Positions 20,001-28,077 of a stretch of 35,183 bases of DNA are shown here, piece after piece (the first letter of the stretch is position 1; each line of letters starts with the position of its first letter). Made by a program: the position numbers and the translations under genes. The notes beneath the pieces were generated by a model. That model had not been told where the DNA came from. It did no database searches and saw only the letters and a program-made list of their open reading frames with translations. This DNA is from a virus. The DNA lies in IMG/VR virus record IMGVR_UViG_3300002907_000004, positions 1 to 35,183 of that record, one strand, 5' to 3'.

Positions 20001-22414
20001 TCAGGGAAGGTTGGGGAACGTCTGTAATATCTAAGATAGTGATCTTCTAATTCACCTGGAGTCTTGAAGAAGTAACCCTTCTGTAAAGTATCAGGATCTT
20101 CCATCATCCTAGCTCTATCTAAAGTATCAGTGAACTCTTTCCAAACTTGTCTTTGTTTTAGTGAGACCTTGTTGAGAATAGATCTAGGCTTAGCGCTCCA
20201 ATAACCAACACTGATACCAGTAATAGGATCATTCTTATAATAGCCTGTTGCAATTGCTTCGATCTTAGCTTGCTCATCTTTAGCCCACTGTTTGAAGAGA
20301 TTCTGAGTATACACCGCAACCTTACGTTGGATGGAATCATTTAAAGCTAGAGTATCATCTGCCCCCCTCCACTTACTTAGAGCAGCCTTGATCATACTCT
20401 TTTCGTTATTAACACTACTAGCGCCAGCACCAGTGAACTCACCTTTGATATCACGTTCAATCTGATAGTTGCGGACTAGATCATCAGTCTCCTTATATGG
20501 TTTGATGACTACAATCTTATAGCCTAAGCCTTGCTGTTCGACTACTGCAGGTGCTTTAGTAATTCTAGCGTTGGCTACTTTGAGAGTTTCCTTATCTCTT
20601 TTAAGCAAGGCCCTTATGCCATCCTCGCCATTGACATGAGACAGAATCTCTGCCTTTTCTTCAGGAGTCTTGGCAATTCTGGCGTTAGCCACATACTGTT
20701 TTAAAGCAGCTTCAGTCTCTGGAATAGACTTCTCAAGTCTATTCTTAGTAGCTATATCAGTCTTACTACCAACCAATCTTTCTGGAATAGTTTGGACACG
20801 GCCCTCAGCAGGAACAATCTTAGCTCCGCCTATACCATGATCTTCAATAAATGTCTTGGCTACATTCTCATTAGAGAATAGATCACCACCAATGTTACTT
20901 AAGTGAATTTCAGTATGCCAGGTATTAGTAATAGGCTCACGAATTGGTGGAGTAAAATCTAAAATAGCTCCTTCTAAACCGGGGAACTTACCAGGAATGG
21001 TTGTAGCATAGGCACGTAAAGCATTCTCCATTTCCAAAGGAATGGGAGTTCTATTAACTCTAGCTGCATTAACTGCAGTCTGTAGAATAGTATTAGCAGA
21101 CTTACCAAACCCATCTTGTAGACGAGTCATCTGCTCTCTACTCAAGGCACCTGGACGAGAGTAATCGTAATCTCTAGCTAAGTTATCTAGATCTAATCTA
21201 AAGTTAGATGGTAGCTTATCAATTATCTCTTGAAAGAAATCTGTCGTACCATTAAGAGTTTTATTAATTTTATCAGCAGCTCGGACTACTCCAGCTTCAG
21301 TTACATTACCTGCACCTTCGGCAGCAGCGGCCTTAATGGGGATATCCTTGCCAGCTTGCGCAGCAGACTCCACTATATTCTTGACAGCTTGATTAGATCT
21401 ATTCCAAATAGATATCTTACGAGCTAAGGTTAGACCGCCTTTTAAACCAGCAGAAATATCTACTGGAGCTAATGCAGTAAAGGCACTATCAATGAACCGC
21501 TGCGCAGAAGTAGTACCAACCAGATAATCAGCAAACTGTTTAGCCAGACTAGGATTATCTTGACGTAGAGTGTTGAGAATAATATCGACACGCGTTTTAA
21601 AAATCGCATCATCAGGTATTCGTAATAGGGCATCAGCCTGTGCCTTTAGGTTAGTTCCTAATAGCAGACCAGCGCCTAAAGTACCACCAGCTTCTGGAAC
21701 CAGGCCCCGCATCTTAGCTTCAGGATATATCTGGGTTAGACTTTTAGCTTGATCAGCTAAGTAAGGTAGCCAGCTTTGTTCATGAACTTCTTGAGCTAGA
21801 TTATCCTGCCAAGTACGAGCGTACTCCATTCTAAATACAGCAGCATTACCCTTATCTATTAAAGGTTGTACTTGTTCTGGAATATCTTTAACGGCCTCAT
21901 CTAATATAGTATCCTTCATAGCAGCCGCAGCTTCATGAATAGAACCTATATAAGTTCTACCATAATTATCTTCTAAGACTGTAGTAGGATCACTAGGTTT
22001 ATTAGCCGGATTAAAAGGATCTAAGATCTTTCTAACATCAGTATAATCTAATGGTCTGCCTTTCTGATTGGCAGCGTCTAACAACATCTGCTGTTTCTGC
22101 TGAGCTTTCTGTTGATCTAAATGAGCAGAGAACTCTTCACGTATACCAGGCTCTTCACCACGTAGAATACGCATGTAAACCTGGGCAGAATCCATTACTC
22201 CATCTTTACCAAAGGTATAGTTAAACTTATCAGCTCGTTGTTTAGCTATTGGTTGAGGAGGAGGACTAGCTGGAGTGGCATCTAATGGAGCTAAACTAAT
22301 CTGATTATTATCTGTAGCAGGTGGTTCTGAAATAGAAATAGGACCAGTTGTCTGCAGTGGCGACGGACTTGGATCTTGGTCAGTAATAATATTAGGATCT
22401 ACTTGTTGTGCCAT
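17030..22414 (-). CDS. Very large internal virion or ejection protein, gp16-like
   Basis: This protein has 1794 residues against 1318 for T7 gp16. The N-terminus is Pro/Ser-rich and disordered in character. The middle is a long charged, mixed helical region. The last third (about 1290-1640) has hydrophobic stretches (YSGLYGIPTAFGITG; SVSIFANTIAATSPLALSII) that could insert into the host membrane during DNA ejection. I see no lytic transglycosylase signature of the T7 gp16 N-terminus. The C-terminal organisation resembles large polyvalent ejected phage proteins, which fits with the metallopeptidase gene downstream. It is preceded by AGGAAAATATAATG and shares bases with both neighbours. Confidence 0.8.
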   Translation of the reverse strand: MAQQVDPNIITDQDPSPSPLQTTGPISISEPPATDNNQISLAPLDATPASPPPQPIAKQRADKFNYTFGKDGVMDSAQVYMRILRGEEPGIREEFSAHLDQQKAQQKQQMLLDAANQKGRPLDYTDVRKILDPFNPANKPSDPTTVLEDNYGRTYIGSIHEAAAAMKDTILDEAVKDIPEQVQPLIDKGNAAVFRMEYARTWQDNLAQEVHEQSWLPYLADQAKSLTQIYPEAKMRGLVPEAGGTLGAGLLLGTNLKAQADALLRIPDDAIFKTRVDIILNTLRQDNPSLAKQFADYLVGTTSAQRFIDSAFTALAPVDISAGLKGGLTLARKISIWNRSNQAVKNIVESAAQAGKDIPIKAAAAEGAGNVTEAGVVRAADKINKTLNGTTDFFQEIIDKLPSNFRLDLDNLARDYDYSRPGALSREQMTRLQDGFGKSANTILQTAVNAARVNRTPIPLEMENALRAYATTIPGKFPGLEGAILDFTPPIREPITNTWHTEIHLSNIGGDLFSNENVAKTFIEDHGIGGAKIVPAEGRVQTIPERLVGSKTDIATKNRLEKSIPETEAALKQYVANARIAKTPEEKAEILSHVNGEDGIRALLKRDKETLKVANARITKAPAVVEQQGLGYKIVVIKPYKETDDLVRNYQIERDIKGEFTGAGASSVNNEKSMIKAALSKWRGADDTLALNDSIQRKVAVYTQNLFKQWAKDEQAKIEAIATGYYKNDPITGISVGYWSAKPRSILNKVSLKQRQVWKEFTDTLDRARMMEDPDTLQKGYFFKTPGELEDHYLRYYRRSPTFPEVEAYFAHVKLTEGNRIFSEIAEFRNRARIGTEQHQVSVLGPGRTKITATSGYFDGIPENAMPHGKDNILIMGARRGDEKLYNLQSRALNPQIWEKLDKEVSSGAKRVVRIYNPDEYPLKDFSDVAGAERIRYVLSDRIDTKPLDFNHVTRRSGGHFEYDYEHYIKQAQIIPERAGSVASDKRTKYNDLYTGDQTVMPIDNRAKGRDIARRLDAVRVLIRDDKLDEAKVLAERTLPIKWDQLKGWFNPTRDPKGNILPPRLSKTEPFYVVPKNKKIYDLDKSLEQRYPGTFRDGTREGSDAAQNRVAFNLQRDADEVGTITGGRDSSLWKYEIAKLVDPIPTMNRALNRAINSTYMDDYKIFAVEHWLREAGPYLKENESSIRASPFWNYNQVTNKDSFKSATPIEIVNKLLGNKLKIDQFVGLPNTFDTWVHGITQRLADTAYEKGGLTEKAAIIPLWALSHVHDPVRLLRSFAFNAKLGLFNPAQILVQTQNYATIAAIAGPRHAAGGAFATLIHGWANINKTPGFLAKLDEKATAMGFGKAGDWLEANRLLGETGFEHVSGEYAMLDNVQHKFIGNDWSNFLNAGQAFFRLGEKTSRLGAWYTAYREFREIHPTGAITNTQRAEILNRADLLNTNMSRASSSQLHTGVASLTTQFLTYTLRTAELMFSNRISGAAKLRMAAIYSGLYGIPTAFGITGLPLYDVWRKEAIDRGYVMGHNWFTTTMNEGLPATLLALVTGKGDLEKGNFYNIGPRYGIQGFTQLWSDNVWWKLLGGASVSIFANTIAATSPLALSIIAGIRGNPKEMDHPFKIEDALDVFKEVSSINASWQVLTAMNTGRWLSKNEGYQGPIGTMNALFQGATGLHSQKDDDAYQITNIRKAEEEFQKYTEKMVIKEIRRGLQDSANLDQNQANEYMRRAFGRMEWSGMPIEMRAEVIAKALNGYETQADQVNQYFATSKVPTKKWFQSDVPSARLEQYRTKLQQENKP

Positions 22415-22968
22415 TATATTTTCCTAACACCTTGATTCTGAGCAAAGGCACCAATGATTGGTCCAGCTTTAAGGAAGGCACCACCTAGGGATTGATAACC
22501 CTGTGCTGTAGCAGCTTCTCCACCAAGCAAAGCTGATTTACTTTGCAGACCAGCAATCTGAATCCTCTTCTGACTTATGTCGGTATCAATACCAAAGATA
22601 TTTCTACCAATTTCTAAATTCTGACTAATACCTAAAGCATTAATACCACCTTCAGTAGAAGCTGCAGCTAAACCGCCTTGCAATCCTGATCCGAATTGAG
22701 CCCCTTCACTAGTAGCTCCAGCTAAGCTTTGCGCTCTAGCTTGTTGAACATTACGAAAGTTTTGTAGTTGTTGTCGATTGGCTTCTAATTCCATTTGCTG
22801 TTTCTTTTGAGCTTGAACCTGTAATTCATCTCCAGCTATCTGTCCGCTAACACCTGCTACCTGAGCACTTATCTGAGCTTGCTGTTTAGAAATATCAGCT
22901 TGTTGTGCTCCTCCGAAGAGAGATAATCCTAAACCAGCCAAACCTAAACCAATTGAAATAGGATCCAT
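22414..22968 (-). CDS. Internal virion protein, gp14-like
   Basis: This protein has 184 residues, close to T7 gp14 (196). It has a Gly/Leu-rich hydrophobic N-terminus (DPISIGLGLAGLGLSLFGG), then a long Gln- and Ala-rich helix (QQADISKQQAQISAQVAG; QKKQQMELEANRQQLQNFR) and a Gly-rich end. In T7, gp14 forms the outer membrane part of the ejection channel. Its place between the nozzle gene and the two large internal proteins is the same as in T7 relatives. Confidence 0.8.
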   Translation of the reverse strand: MDPISIGLGLAGLGLSLFGGAQQADISKQQAQISAQVAGVSGQIAGDELQVQAQKKQQMELEANRQQLQNFRNVQQARAQSLAGATSEGAQFGSGLQGGLAAASTEGGINALGISQNLEIGRNIFGIDTDISQKRIQIAGLQSKSALLGGEAATAQGYQSLGGAFLKAGPIIGAFAQNQGVRKI

Positions 22969-25367
22969 TATACGCCCTGATTAGCAGTTTCGTAGAGAGA
23001 CCAGCCCATGATATCAAATGGTTGTCCGTCTACTGAAGTTATTCTTATTTGTAATACCAATCCCCAGCCTCGTAATCTATGTCTTCGAAATGCCATACCA
23101 AAGTTAGGACTATTAATATTCACTAGCTGATTAACACCCCATCTACCTGAATCTACATTCAAGGGATAATCCCATAAACTTTGAATGTAATAAGATACTG
23201 GTTGTCCTAATCTAGAATAAACGTAGATATATGGTATCTGAAATCTACGTTCACCTTGGCCATGCAGTTTATATCCAGTGGTAAAAGTGGAGACATAATT
23301 GACTCCACCTGAACCATTGCCGTTCAGCCAATCTACTAGAGTACTATCGTGCTCATCTGCCCAATAAATATTACCATTATTCCTTGAAGCTACATACTTA
23401 ATCTGAGCAGGAGGTGCCCCTGTTCCCCCCGGACCTACAACATATATAATTCCATTTATAGAAGTATTAGAATTATCTACTGTATAAGGAAAGAAAGCTT
23501 TATTAGCTGTATTATAATTTAATATTTTATTGAAGGTATATCTATCTGCAACATTAGAAGCTTCAGTATCGCGATATACCCATTGAACAACATATTCTAT
23601 CGGATCATATGCACCTCTAGCATATTGTTTGCTACTCTGAGGAATAGAATTATAGAATGATAATATAGTTCCTAGTGTAATCGGATTAACTTCCAGAGGA
23701 TTAACATGTAAAGGCTGAGCTAGAAGATGGGTTCCCTGTTTGGCAAATTCAACTTGGTAGATACCTTCTTGGTTCCAGAACATCGGCAAGCCAAGAACAT
23801 CTACAAAAGAGAAACTGGAAATACTTCGAACCGAAGATAGTTTAATTATAGTATAATCATTAGCCGCAAAGCCTATACCAGTACTGCCAGTAATATACCA
23901 AACACCATTGGCTGCAAATACAAGTAATGCATTCTGAAGTGGGAATAACTTATAGATACTGCCACAACCTTGTATTTGAATAATCCCTCCATCAGTTGGT
24001 AATAGATTAAATAGAGTCTGCGATGTAGGATCGTTAGTTTGATAGCAATTGCCAAACTGACTAGGATCGGTAATAATCTGACTGAAATATAATTGTTCAG
24101 TCCAAGAATATGAATTAGCTGTACCAGTCGCCGGCTGCGAAGCATCTACTCCAGTGTACCAGACTCGACCTTGAAACCAACATCCTGTTCGTGGACGTAC
24201 TGTAGTAGTAATGTCAGTTATTCCAGATATAGAAGAAACAAAACTTCTAAGTTGTTTGAAAGCTTGAAGAATGAAGTGACCTCTAGGAGCACCTCCAGAA
24301 CCTAAGGTTACATTGGCTAAAGTAGTTGAAGGAGCGAATATTCCTGAACTATTTTTAAAATACCACCAAACATCTGCATTACTAGGAATACCTCCTACTT
24401 GAGTAGTCCAGGTAGATATTAGACTTGAATTTAATTGAATTATGGCCCAACCGGTAGAATTAAATTGACTGGCAGGAATATTATAAAAGTTACCCGGAAA
24501 AGCATTACTATACGTAATATTTATTGTAAGAGTAGTCCCCGAATAGGCTGTAACATTTCCTTGAAAACCTTGATTATAATCAACACCAGCAGGGGGTACT
24601 ATAGTTTCATTCATAGTACTGAATCCACTACAAAGGTCTCCAGGAGTTATGGAAAGACCAGCTGCAACAGTAAAAACGAATGATCCTAATATACCTGATA
24701 TTTGAGCACCAGTGTAGACTGTATTTGAACTAGCATTCCAAGCTGAGCCTGAAGTCCAACCTTGGTTAGTTAAATTATATAAATGAGGATTAGTATTAGT
24801 AGTAGGTCTGGTGGTTACTGCAAAACCATCGATGTCTCCTACAAAATCTCTAATCTGAACAGTAATTACGTTAGCTGTTATTACTCCATTATTATAGGAA
24901 CAATAGATTGGATCTATACTCGGTTGAAAAATAAATAGATATCCATTACCATCTGCATATTGACATTCTAAAGCAGGATCAAATGTTCCTCCAGGAACTT
25001 GAAAAACGCCTAGATTAATTGTCGAAACTAATAATTGAGTAGATAATGGAAATGCTGTAGTAGCTACAGAAGATTTATAGAAGCTTATAGTACCTCCGAT
25101 CTGCTCAACAACTAATTGTGTTGCTCCATCTCCACCTACGTTATTCCATTTATAAGTAGATACAGCAGAATTAATTCTAAGCGCATTTCTAAAAATTCCA
25201 TTAGTTTCTACATCAATACCTTCACGACGTAAGACATCGCCAATGAGTGTGTATTCAGTATTATCAGAATCAGTTGCTGCATTCTCTGGAAAGTTAAGAC
25301 CAGTGAATTCAGTTATTAAACCTTTAGTAAAGTTATTTTCAATAGAATTTAGAACTTGCTGTGGCAA
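22968..25367 (-). CDS. Tail nozzle protein (tail tubular protein B, gp12-like)
   Basis: This protein has 799 residues, near T7 gp12 (794). It begins NSIENNFTKGLITEFTGLNFPENAATD in character, the typical opening of this family, in which the N-terminus contains a GL.TE..ALN-type motif. The rest is beta-rich, consistent with a hexameric nozzle at the tail tip. A Thr/Ser/Gly-rich insert at about 214-295 contains GNVTAYSGTTLTINIT, nearly the same as a segment in the adaptor protein encoded at 25694. The start is ATG at 25367. The gp14-like gene begins at its last base. Confidence 0.88.
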   Translation of the reverse strand: MPQQVLNSIENNFTKGLITEFTGLNFPENAATDSDNTEYTLIGDVLRREGIDVETNGIFRNALRINSAVSTYKWNNVGGDGATQLVVEQIGGTISFYKSSVATTAFPLSTQLLVSTINLGVFQVPGGTFDPALECQYADGNGYLFIFQPSIDPIYCSYNNGVITANVITVQIRDFVGDIDGFAVTTRPTTNTNPHLYNLTNQGWTSGSAWNASSNTVYTGAQISGILGSFVFTVAAGLSITPGDLCSGFSTMNETIVPPAGVDYNQGFQGNVTAYSGTTLTINITYSNAFPGNFYNIPASQFNSTGWAIIQLNSSLISTWTTQVGGIPSNADVWWYFKNSSGIFAPSTTLANVTLGSGGAPRGHFILQAFKQLRSFVSSISGITDITTTVRPRTGCWFQGRVWYTGVDASQPATGTANSYSWTEQLYFSQIITDPSQFGNCYQTNDPTSQTLFNLLPTDGGIIQIQGCGSIYKLFPLQNALLVFAANGVWYITGSTGIGFAANDYTIIKLSSVRSISSFSFVDVLGLPMFWNQEGIYQVEFAKQGTHLLAQPLHVNPLEVNPITLGTILSFYNSIPQSSKQYARGAYDPIEYVVQWVYRDTEASNVADRYTFNKILNYNTANKAFFPYTVDNSNTSINGIIYVVGPGGTGAPPAQIKYVASRNNGNIYWADEHDSTLVDWLNGNGSGGVNYVSTFTTGYKLHGQGERRFQIPYIYVYSRLGQPVSYYIQSLWDYPLNVDSGRWGVNQLVNINSPNFGMAFRRHRLRGWGLVLQIRITSVDGQPFDIMGWSLYETANQGV

Positions 25368-25389
25368 TTAATTTATTCTCATAAATTTG

Positions 25390-25701
25390 TTAATCTACTA
25401 CTTCTTTAATTTCTATATTTCTAGTTCTAAAGTAATCTTCAGCATATCTTTTCAAAGCTGGAAAAGAAGTAAAGTTGACCTTCAAAGGTTGTGGTAATGC
25501 ACCACCACTTTCATACTGCAGAAACCAGAAACAAGTCTCTGGATCCATTTTAGCATGTAGGGCATTCTCTCCACTAAACAATCTAGTATCTACCATACCT
25601 GTACTATTCTTAGGTAATTTCTTATCAATTATTCCAAGTTTAAAGACCCGATCTTTAGCTCGCATCTTAGTTGTATCTGGAGTAAAGTTATACTCAGCCA
25701 T
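25390..25701 (-). CDS. Small tail-associated unknown protein
   Basis: This protein has 103 residues. It contains basic and polar segments (TKMRAKDRVFKLGIIDKKLPK) and an aromatic stretch (ETCFWFLQYESG). It overlaps the end of the adaptor gene by 8 bases and lies before the nozzle gene. The position between two tail-tube genes suggests a small virion or assembly protein. I do not recognise the family; no enzymatic motif or membrane helix is seen. Confidence 0.65.
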   Translation of the reverse strand: MAEYNFTPDTTKMRAKDRVFKLGIIDKKLPKNSTGMVDTRLFSGENALHAKMDPETCFWFLQYESGGALPQPLKVNFTSFPALKRYAEDYFRTRNIEIKEVVD

Positions 25702-26833
25702 TAGAAGAATCCCATCCTCTCATCTTAAAATCACTAGCCCTACTTGTTACCATACCGCCACGTCTGCCGTAATCAGGCAATTCATTAAAATAAGTTGGTC
25801 GATTAGTTACTGATTTATTCTTCTGTACATTACTCCATCCACGTTTAATTTCTTGTTCTGCTTTAGGATGAACAGACTGTTTAATCTCAAAATAAGCTAA
25901 AGCCTTAGCTTCATTTAGAAGTAAAGTAAATTGTTCATCATCTAGATTAGGAATAAAACTATCTATCATCTGCCATTTAGGAACTATTCGTCCCCAGCAC
26001 ATAGTCTTGCTAGACTGTAAAGTTGAGTCTTGAGTATTATCAAAGGCATCGAAAATGACGTTGAAGTTACTTAGAATACAACAGTAAGAAGGCTGTCTAT
26101 CAGTCTTATAGTAGAAAGTATAATTACCCGGAAAGTTATTTACATTATTAGAAAATTGAAAACTTCCAACATTAATTTCTTGTGGATTAAAACTATTAAC
26201 TCTTTCTATAAATTGACTAATAGGAAGAATAGTAACATACTGATAACCAGGAACAGCTTGATTATTACTGGAGATGGCATTAATAAGCCAGGAACTAAAA
26301 GTTCCTGATCCTTGTATTGAAGTCACATTAATTATTAATGTAGTTCCAGAATAGCTAGTTACATTGCCGGTTACACTATTAGAACCTGAAGTAGCAGTAG
26401 TCTGTTGACCTATTTTAATTGGAAGCGTAGCAGAAGTTACTACAAAAGTCATAGAACCTAAACCAATAGTATTAGTAGTCAAAGAAGTAGTAGCCCATAA
26501 AACTGTAGGTTTAATATCTACGTTAACACCATGAGTAGCTGTAACTGTATTAACATTATTAAATATATTAGTATTGAAATATTTAATCCATTTAATCTCT
26601 GTTACGCCATCCGGAACAAGCATTTCCACTGGAGTTATATTACTGAGAGAAGATTCTAATTGAACTAATTGTTCATGCTCAGGCAATCTAGTACGATTAA
26701 CAATATCATAATACTTATTCTTTAGTATCAGGGCTATCTGTTGTGACTCAACATTATCTCCTATGCTATTAACTTCATCTGAAGATAAAGCACTTAGAAC
26801 ATTTTGAGTCATATCTAATAAAGTCATCTGCAT
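25694..26833 (-). CDS. Tail adaptor (tail tubular protein A, gp11-like) with inserted domain
   Basis: This protein has 379 residues, about twice T7 gp11 (196). Residues 1-80 (LLDMTQNVLSALSSDEVNSI; ILKNKYYDIVNR) and the C-terminal part (LLNEAKALAYFEIKQ; EIKRGWSNVQK) follow the helical adaptor fold that joins portal to nozzle. Between them, about 113-187, is a Thr/Ser/Gly-rich beta domain (IGLGSMTFVVTSA; GNVTSYSGTTLIINVT; GSGTFSSW) of a type found in many phage structural proteins. The same kind of segment occurs in the nozzle protein, so both tail parts carry it as surface decoration. Confidence 0.82.
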   Translation of the reverse strand: MQMTLLDMTQNVLSALSSDEVNSIGDNVESQQIALILKNKYYDIVNRTRLPEHEQLVQLESSLSNITPVEMLVPDGVTEIKWIKYFNTNIFNNVNTVTATHGVNVDIKPTVLWATTSLTTNTIGLGSMTFVVTSATLPIKIGQQTTATSGSNSVTGNVTSYSGTTLIINVTSIQGSGTFSSWLINAISSNNQAVPGYQYVTILPISQFIERVNSFNPQEINVGSFQFSNNVNNFPGNYTFYYKTDRQPSYCCILSNFNVIFDAFDNTQDSTLQSSKTMCWGRIVPKWQMIDSFIPNLDDEQFTLLLNEAKALAYFEIKQSVHPKAEQEIKRGWSNVQKNKSVTNRPTYFNELPDYGRRGGMVTSRASDFKMRGWDSSNG

Positions 26834-27207
26834 TATTTTATAAACTTACTTGCTAAGAAATAGAAAGCTACTTGAGCCATTATAACCCACCATAGATTAT
26901 CATCCAATTTATCAGTATGTCCATGAGTCCAATCACCTAATGCCTTATCCCAAATATAGATTTTAGTTAAAAGAAAAGCTGGACCAACGCCAAAGGCAAA
27001 CATGATCCAGCGCTGAAAGGGATTATTAGCATTGGCTAATAGAAGATCTTTTCTAGCTTGAAGTGTAGCTAAACGTTCCTGAGAGATAATACGCTGCTGA
27101 TCTGTCTGAGCATTAATACCCGCTATCTTTTCATTAGCAATGGCATTGGTAATACCATTAATAGTTTGAAATGCCCCCGGTATTAAACCGAGAAGAATGG
27201 ATAACAT
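26833..27207 (-). CDS. Holin-like membrane protein with three hydrophobic segments
   Basis: This protein has 124 residues, with hydrophobic stretches at the N-terminus (LSILLGLIPGAFQTI), centre (WIMFAFGVGPAFLLTKIYIW) and C-terminus (WWVIMAQVAFYFLASKF), separated by a charged Gln/Arg-rich loop. The layout recalls three-helix holins of the gene-transfer-agent type. It follows the endolysin and a second small membrane protein in a tight row with shared stop-start bases. Whether this or the 80-residue neighbour is the true holin cannot be told; one may be an antiholin or a spanin-like part. Confidence 0.6.
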   Translation of the reverse strand: MLSILLGLIPGAFQTINGITNAIANEKIAGINAQTDQQRIISQERLATLQARKDLLLANANNPFQRWIMFAFGVGPAFLLTKIYIWDKALGDWTHGHTDKLDDNLWWVIMAQVAFYFLASKFIK

Positions 27208-27449
27208 CAGGCATTCTCACGTCCATGCGCAACCCAAGTTACTAGACCAAGTACACCAAGACTGACACTTACTGAATTGGGAACATGGATAGTATCAAGG
27301 TATCCTTTTAAGGTAGAATCATTAACCCAAGGATAAAGATTAGATAATCCTACCCATACCGCTGCAGCAGCCATCTGAGTTTTACCCCATGTGGTTGTCC
27401 AGCTCTTAGTCCATACAGCTTTAGCTGTAGTTAGAAGATTTTGTAACAT
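27207..27449 (-). CDS. Small membrane protein, candidate holin
   Basis: This protein has 80 residues. Two hydrophobic segments (MAAAAVWVGLSNLYPW and VSVSLGVLGLVTWVA) flank a polar loop. The charged N-terminus contains several Trp and Lys. The gene shares a TAATG with the endolysin upstream and a TGATG with the 124-residue membrane protein downstream, forming a three-gene lysis cassette. A class II holin is the likely role by position and topology. Confidence 0.65.
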   Translation of the reverse strand: MLQNLLTTAKAVWTKSWTTTWGKTQMAAAAVWVGLSNLYPWVNDSTLKGYLDTIHVPNSVSVSLGVLGLVTWVAHGRENA

Positions 27450-28075
27450 TATTTTTTCCTATTCATGAAGTAATGGACGGCGAAACCAATGGCTATTGCA
27501 ATAGCAACGCTAGCTATGATTATAGCAGTCTGATGAGAGTGGAAGTATTGCGACAAGGCTGCACCAATACCGATGGTGGTAGTTCCAATGATTGGACCTG
27601 TAGTATTATCTTTTCTAGTTGCTAGGAACTTACTGTATTCTCTAACTCCATTCACCCGTCTAATCCAACCTTTTCCAAACACTGGAAAGGTATGCAGTGA
27701 CCTTAGAAAGGCCGTACGTTCGTTATTTATAGCATCTATGAGGGGAATACCAGACAGAGATTTAAATCGCTGTAGAGCCTTCCTAGGCCGTCCTAGCCCA
27801 CTATTAACGCCATAATCGAAACAAGTATAATCAACACCAGAGGCAAGATTATCACAACCCAGAGCATTCCAGTACTTGGTTCTGTAAATCTGTTTGGCAT
27901 CTGCTAACCTCATATTCTTTACATCATTAGCAGTTCCTCTCGGATTAATATTATCACGATAATCCCTGAGGGTAATGCCATAATTAGTTGGGCCGCCAGG
28001 ATCAGCAGGATGATTACTATATCCTCCTTCATCCTTTAAAACGCGATTAAGACAATCATTAAAATTATTCTTCAT
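27449..28075 (-). CDS. Endolysin, GH108-type N-acetylmuramidase with a C-terminal membrane region
   Basis: This protein has 208 residues. The N-terminal catalytic domain carries DEGGYSNHPADPGGPTNYGI with the catalytic Glu (E16), the GH108 hallmark. The following part (VFGKGWIRRVNGVRE) fits the peptidoglycan-binding type 3 domain that normally pairs with it. It cleaves the glycan chain of peptidoglycan. After about residue 155 come one or two hydrophobic segments (IIGTTTIGIGAAL; TAIIIASVAIAIAIGFAVHYF) and a basic end (MNRKK), so the enzyme is tail-anchored, unlike simple soluble endolysins. Release from or flipping of this anchor could time lysis. No signal peptide is seen at the N-terminus. 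Confidence 0.9.
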   Translation of the reverse strand: MKNNFNDCLNRVLKDEGGYSNHPADPGGPTNYGITLRDYRDNINPRGTANDVKNMRLADAKQIYRTKYWNALGCDNLASGVDYTCFDYGVNSGLGRPRKALQRFKSLSGIPLIDAINNERTAFLRSLHTFPVFGKGWIRRVNGVREYSKFLATRKDNTTGPIIGTTTIGIGAALSQYFHSHQTAIIIASVAIAIAIGFAVHYFMNRKK

Positions 28076-28077
28076 TA

